Shown: one piece after another, positions 61,586 to 64,000 of the stretch
How positions within the stretch are numbered: the stretch's first letter is position 1
How the letters are laid out: each line of letters opens with the position of its first letter
Assembly (NCBI RefSeq): GCF_001661345.1
Contig: NW_017962914.1
Coordinates: 584,439 to 648,438, forward strand
Direction: 5' to 3'
Length of the DNA: 64,000 bases
DNA from: Ascoidea rubescens DSM 1968
Taxonomy: Eukaryota > Ascomycota > Saccharomycetes > Ascoideales > Ascoideaceae
Made by a program: the position numbers and the translations under genes
Notes under the pieces: model-generated
What the model was told of the DNA's origin: nothing
Seen by the model: only the letters and a program-made list of their open reading frames with translations
Databases searched by the model: none

Positions 61586-64000
61586 TTTTATTGGTATTTA
61601 ACGTTATAATTTGGTTTAATTAAGGGATGGTGCCTTTTTGTGTTATTTGTGTTATTTGATGATGGACAGAGTATTAGATATAGTATCTGAAGAAAGGATT
61701 TTTATAAAATGTGAGAGAAATTTTGTTGCTATTTATGTTATTTTAGAATCAGTTAACCATTGAAAAGGCTTTGTTCGTCTGATAATTCACTAATTCCTAT
61801 GATCCCTGGTCAGCGTCGCTACATATTGGAAAAATTAGTGTTTGATCAAAGTTAAATTGATTTGATAATTTTTTCCATTTTGTAAATAAAGGAAATATGA
61901 TTCATGAATCATCCTGGATATTAGCATTACATCAAAACTCTTAGTTGAAATATAGAGTTAGGGAATAAAATAAGCTAATTCCAGTGTTTCTTTATTTTGT
62001 GTTGATTTATTTACAAAATTGTCAAGATTTTCAATATTCTCAAATCTTGATATGGATGCGATTTGTTTATTAATGTCCCAGATTAGAAATGGCCCAACGG
62101 GACTTTCGTCGCAGGCCGTTATCTCGACCAATAACAGCTGAGAAAATGCTGTCAAAGGTTGTTGAAATATCCTTCCTCTTCCACCTCCCTCAAACACGTT
62201 ACATTGGAAATTCGAGTTGCTGATTTCCAGAGTCTTTCCGCAAAACGTGATATAATTTAGTCGTTATAATGCGGTGATATTGCGGTGCTGCTGTTCTCTG
62301 GACCAATCAGAGCTTTTGAAGAACAATGTGAGCCCCGGGGCAGAGCAACTAAGCGAATGTGTGTCCCCAAAGTAGTTTGTTTTGCGCCATCTCTGCTCTT
62401 CCTAATAACATCCCTGTTTCATTCCATGTGGCTAGACGCAGCTGATAACGCGTGTTTTCATTTTCTCACGTGCATAGGCAGCTTGTTTGTTTTCATGTGT
62501 AGCATAGGCTGTCTAATCCTGTGATTTGTTCTCGGTTATTCATTTATGTCAGCCTGGTTTTGCCTAAGCAGGAGGTATTAGGACTGCCAGCATTCAAAAT
62601 GGTTTGCTTCTCTGTTGCAAAAGGTCCACCGGATGGTGTTAGCTGTGCTTGTGATTCAGTGAAGCAACCAACGGATACAACCAGATAGCAACTTCTCACA
62701 ACGATGCACCCAGACGCGCTCCTGCAGATCTGTGGGCTTTAAAACTAGTGCTGCAAATAACCCCGTGACAAAATCGATTAAGAGAATAGTAACGGGGTTT
62801 GGTGTAGCTTGATTCTGGGTTTTTCCTTGTCCGTTTCTTTTGTTCCACTACTTCCAAGGTCAAAACTATTGCTATTGCAAACTTGTGGCCACAGATTTTC
62901 TTACTGTTTTTTAGCTGAAGCTTCCAGGGCGTATGGAAAAGGCGTCTTTCAATACGGCAAAATCACCTTCTCTAATTGCGATTTCTGAATTGGTTTCCGC
63001 CAGTTTTCCCGAAAGGATAATTTCTGTTCTTCCTTAGAATCGACGTTTCGGTTTTCCTTGAAACAGAAACAGAAAATACTGAATCATGGAACATGATCAT
63101 TTTCAAGAATGCTCAAAAATAATCACGACATTTTTTTCTCAACAAAACCGACCAATTTGCAGATGCACTTTCTGATAAGATTGTTTTTTTGCAGACCGAC
63201 GACTGAATTCTCCGAACAATAAAACGAAATTAGTCTTTTTTAAGCTTCGTTTTGGTGTTCAAAAAAGAAAAGTCCGAATACACTTGGGGAAGCAAAGAGG
63301 GTAATTTACACAGGTTTGATTCTCTTTCTTTTCTCAACTGATAGTGGGTATGCTTCATTGATATTCTAGTGACGCCATTTGAGATAGCATTATTCAAAGT
63401 ATTGCATTTTCACGAGAGCGTCACTGATAACGCTCCGTTTTTGCTTGCTCTGATAAAAGATAAAGCCTCAAGCAGTAGAGTTGTGTTGCTATTCTCTAAT
63501 TTTTTGTTTCTATGGCTTTCTGTAATCTCTTATCATTCTCTTTTTTTTGACACTCTCCACCCCAAACCACCCTTTTAGTGTTTGCGAAAAGGCGATTTCA
63601 AAACATTGAAAATTTCCAATGCCTCTTTTGTGGAACCTGGTCACAAAACTCCAGTGCCTCCAAAAACGGAACACATTCCGTGTTTTTATAACTTTTCAAA
63701 CACTTTCTCAAATCCACAGCCAAAACAGACATACCTGGCTGTTTATCTTCAATAATTTTATAATTTTCCATCAGAATTTCTTATTTTTATAGTTTAAAAT
63801 TGTATCAATGACATTCTGTTCAGAGAGACTTTTCAATCTGAGTTCTTGATTGATGCTCATCTCCATCGTTTTCTTGTTGCTGTATGTATCACTCCTTCAA
63901 TAGAGACTGCTTGACAGATACATGAATAAATAATACCACTTAAATAACTTTATTTCCACCACCCATACATGCTACATATTATACACACTAATATACAATA
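61586..64000. other. 2.4 kb with no recognised gene at the window end
   Basis: The first 200 bp should be the promoter of the leftward 95-residue gene. A GC-rich island follows at about 62090-62750, with one CACGTG at 62467-62472 and a 79-codon frame that is not convincing. The rest is AT-rich without motifs I can name. This could be the upstream region of a gene to the right of the window. Confidence 0.5.

Noticed and set aside
11061-62889. Recurring TTGTGGC word in promoter islands (11062, 17669, 32336, 51504, 62883)
   Set aside because: About four occurrences are expected by chance at this composition, so five is not notable.
1-64000. Retrotransposon, LTR, DNA transposon or virus-like element
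   Set aside because: I saw no reverse transcriptase, integrase, transposase or capsid-like motif and no long paired terminal repeats; a dot-plot could still reveal short solo repeats.

Overview
This window looks like nuclear DNA of an AT-rich budding yeast (Saccharomycotina) outside the Saccharomyces group. Evidence: compact, mostly single-exon genes; yeast-specific proteins (Nrd1, Rom2, Hir2, Muk1, Sdh6, an Mso1-like protein); many poly-asparagine and Gln/Asn-rich proteins; yeast-type splice signals (GTATGT-like donors, TACTAAC-like branch sites); and two eukaryotic tRNA genes (Asp-GTC, Gly-GCC). It keeps a U2AF small subunit and an Rtf2 protein. S. cerevisiae has no U2AF small subunit and, as far as I recall, no Rtf2, so an early or slowly reduced yeast lineage is likely. 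The species and its reading of CTG cannot be settled here (enolase uses no in-frame CTG by eye). No virus-like element, transposon or CRISPR array was recognised.

Layout. 1-20.6 kb is gene-dense: tRNA-Asp, MUK1, NRD1, an ATTT array, DNA2, enolase, an unknown acidic protein, PUS4, an unknown membrane protein, an MSO1-like gene, U2AF1 (with an intron) and a SUMO gene (SMT3). 20.6-27.7 kb is a 7.1 kb stretch with no recognisable gene, ending at a Gcr1/Msn1/Hot1-type transcription factor. 29.7-39.5 kb holds a secreted-looking EEP-family hydrolase, ROM2 and tRNA-Gly. 39.9-48.6 kb holds ARC18 and RTF2 (each with a six-nucleotide first exon), an ATP19-like gene, an Skg6-like membrane protein, a DUF2406 protein, a Pcl-like cyclin and a 53-residue RanBP2-type zinc finger protein. 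49.5-61.6 kb holds a C2H2 factor, a spliced EMAPII-type tRNA-binding protein with a mitochondrial-looking leader, a PNPOx-like protein, HIR2, SDH6 (three exons) and two small unknown proteins. 61.6-64 kb shows no gene.

Themes. Six introns in five genes were placed by conserved protein sequence; all are 72-97 nt and all sit near the 5' end. Several genes (U2AF1, ARC18, RTF2, the EMAPII gene, SDH6) are therefore wrong or invisible in a plain ORF scan. Some reading frames seem longer only because they begin at TTG or GTG, so I moved DNA2, SMT3, HIR2, the EEP protein and the unknown gene at 13.4-14.6 kb to their first plausible ATG. Promoters are often GC-rich islands in AT-rich DNA, and CACGTG is concentrated there. 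The genes do not form one pathway. Small functional links are Nrd1 control of its own long leader, U2AF1 and Rtf2 in splicing, Rom2 and Arc18 in polarity and actin, Sdh6, the Atp19-like protein and the EMAPII protein in mitochondria, and a Gcr1-type factor in the same window as enolase.
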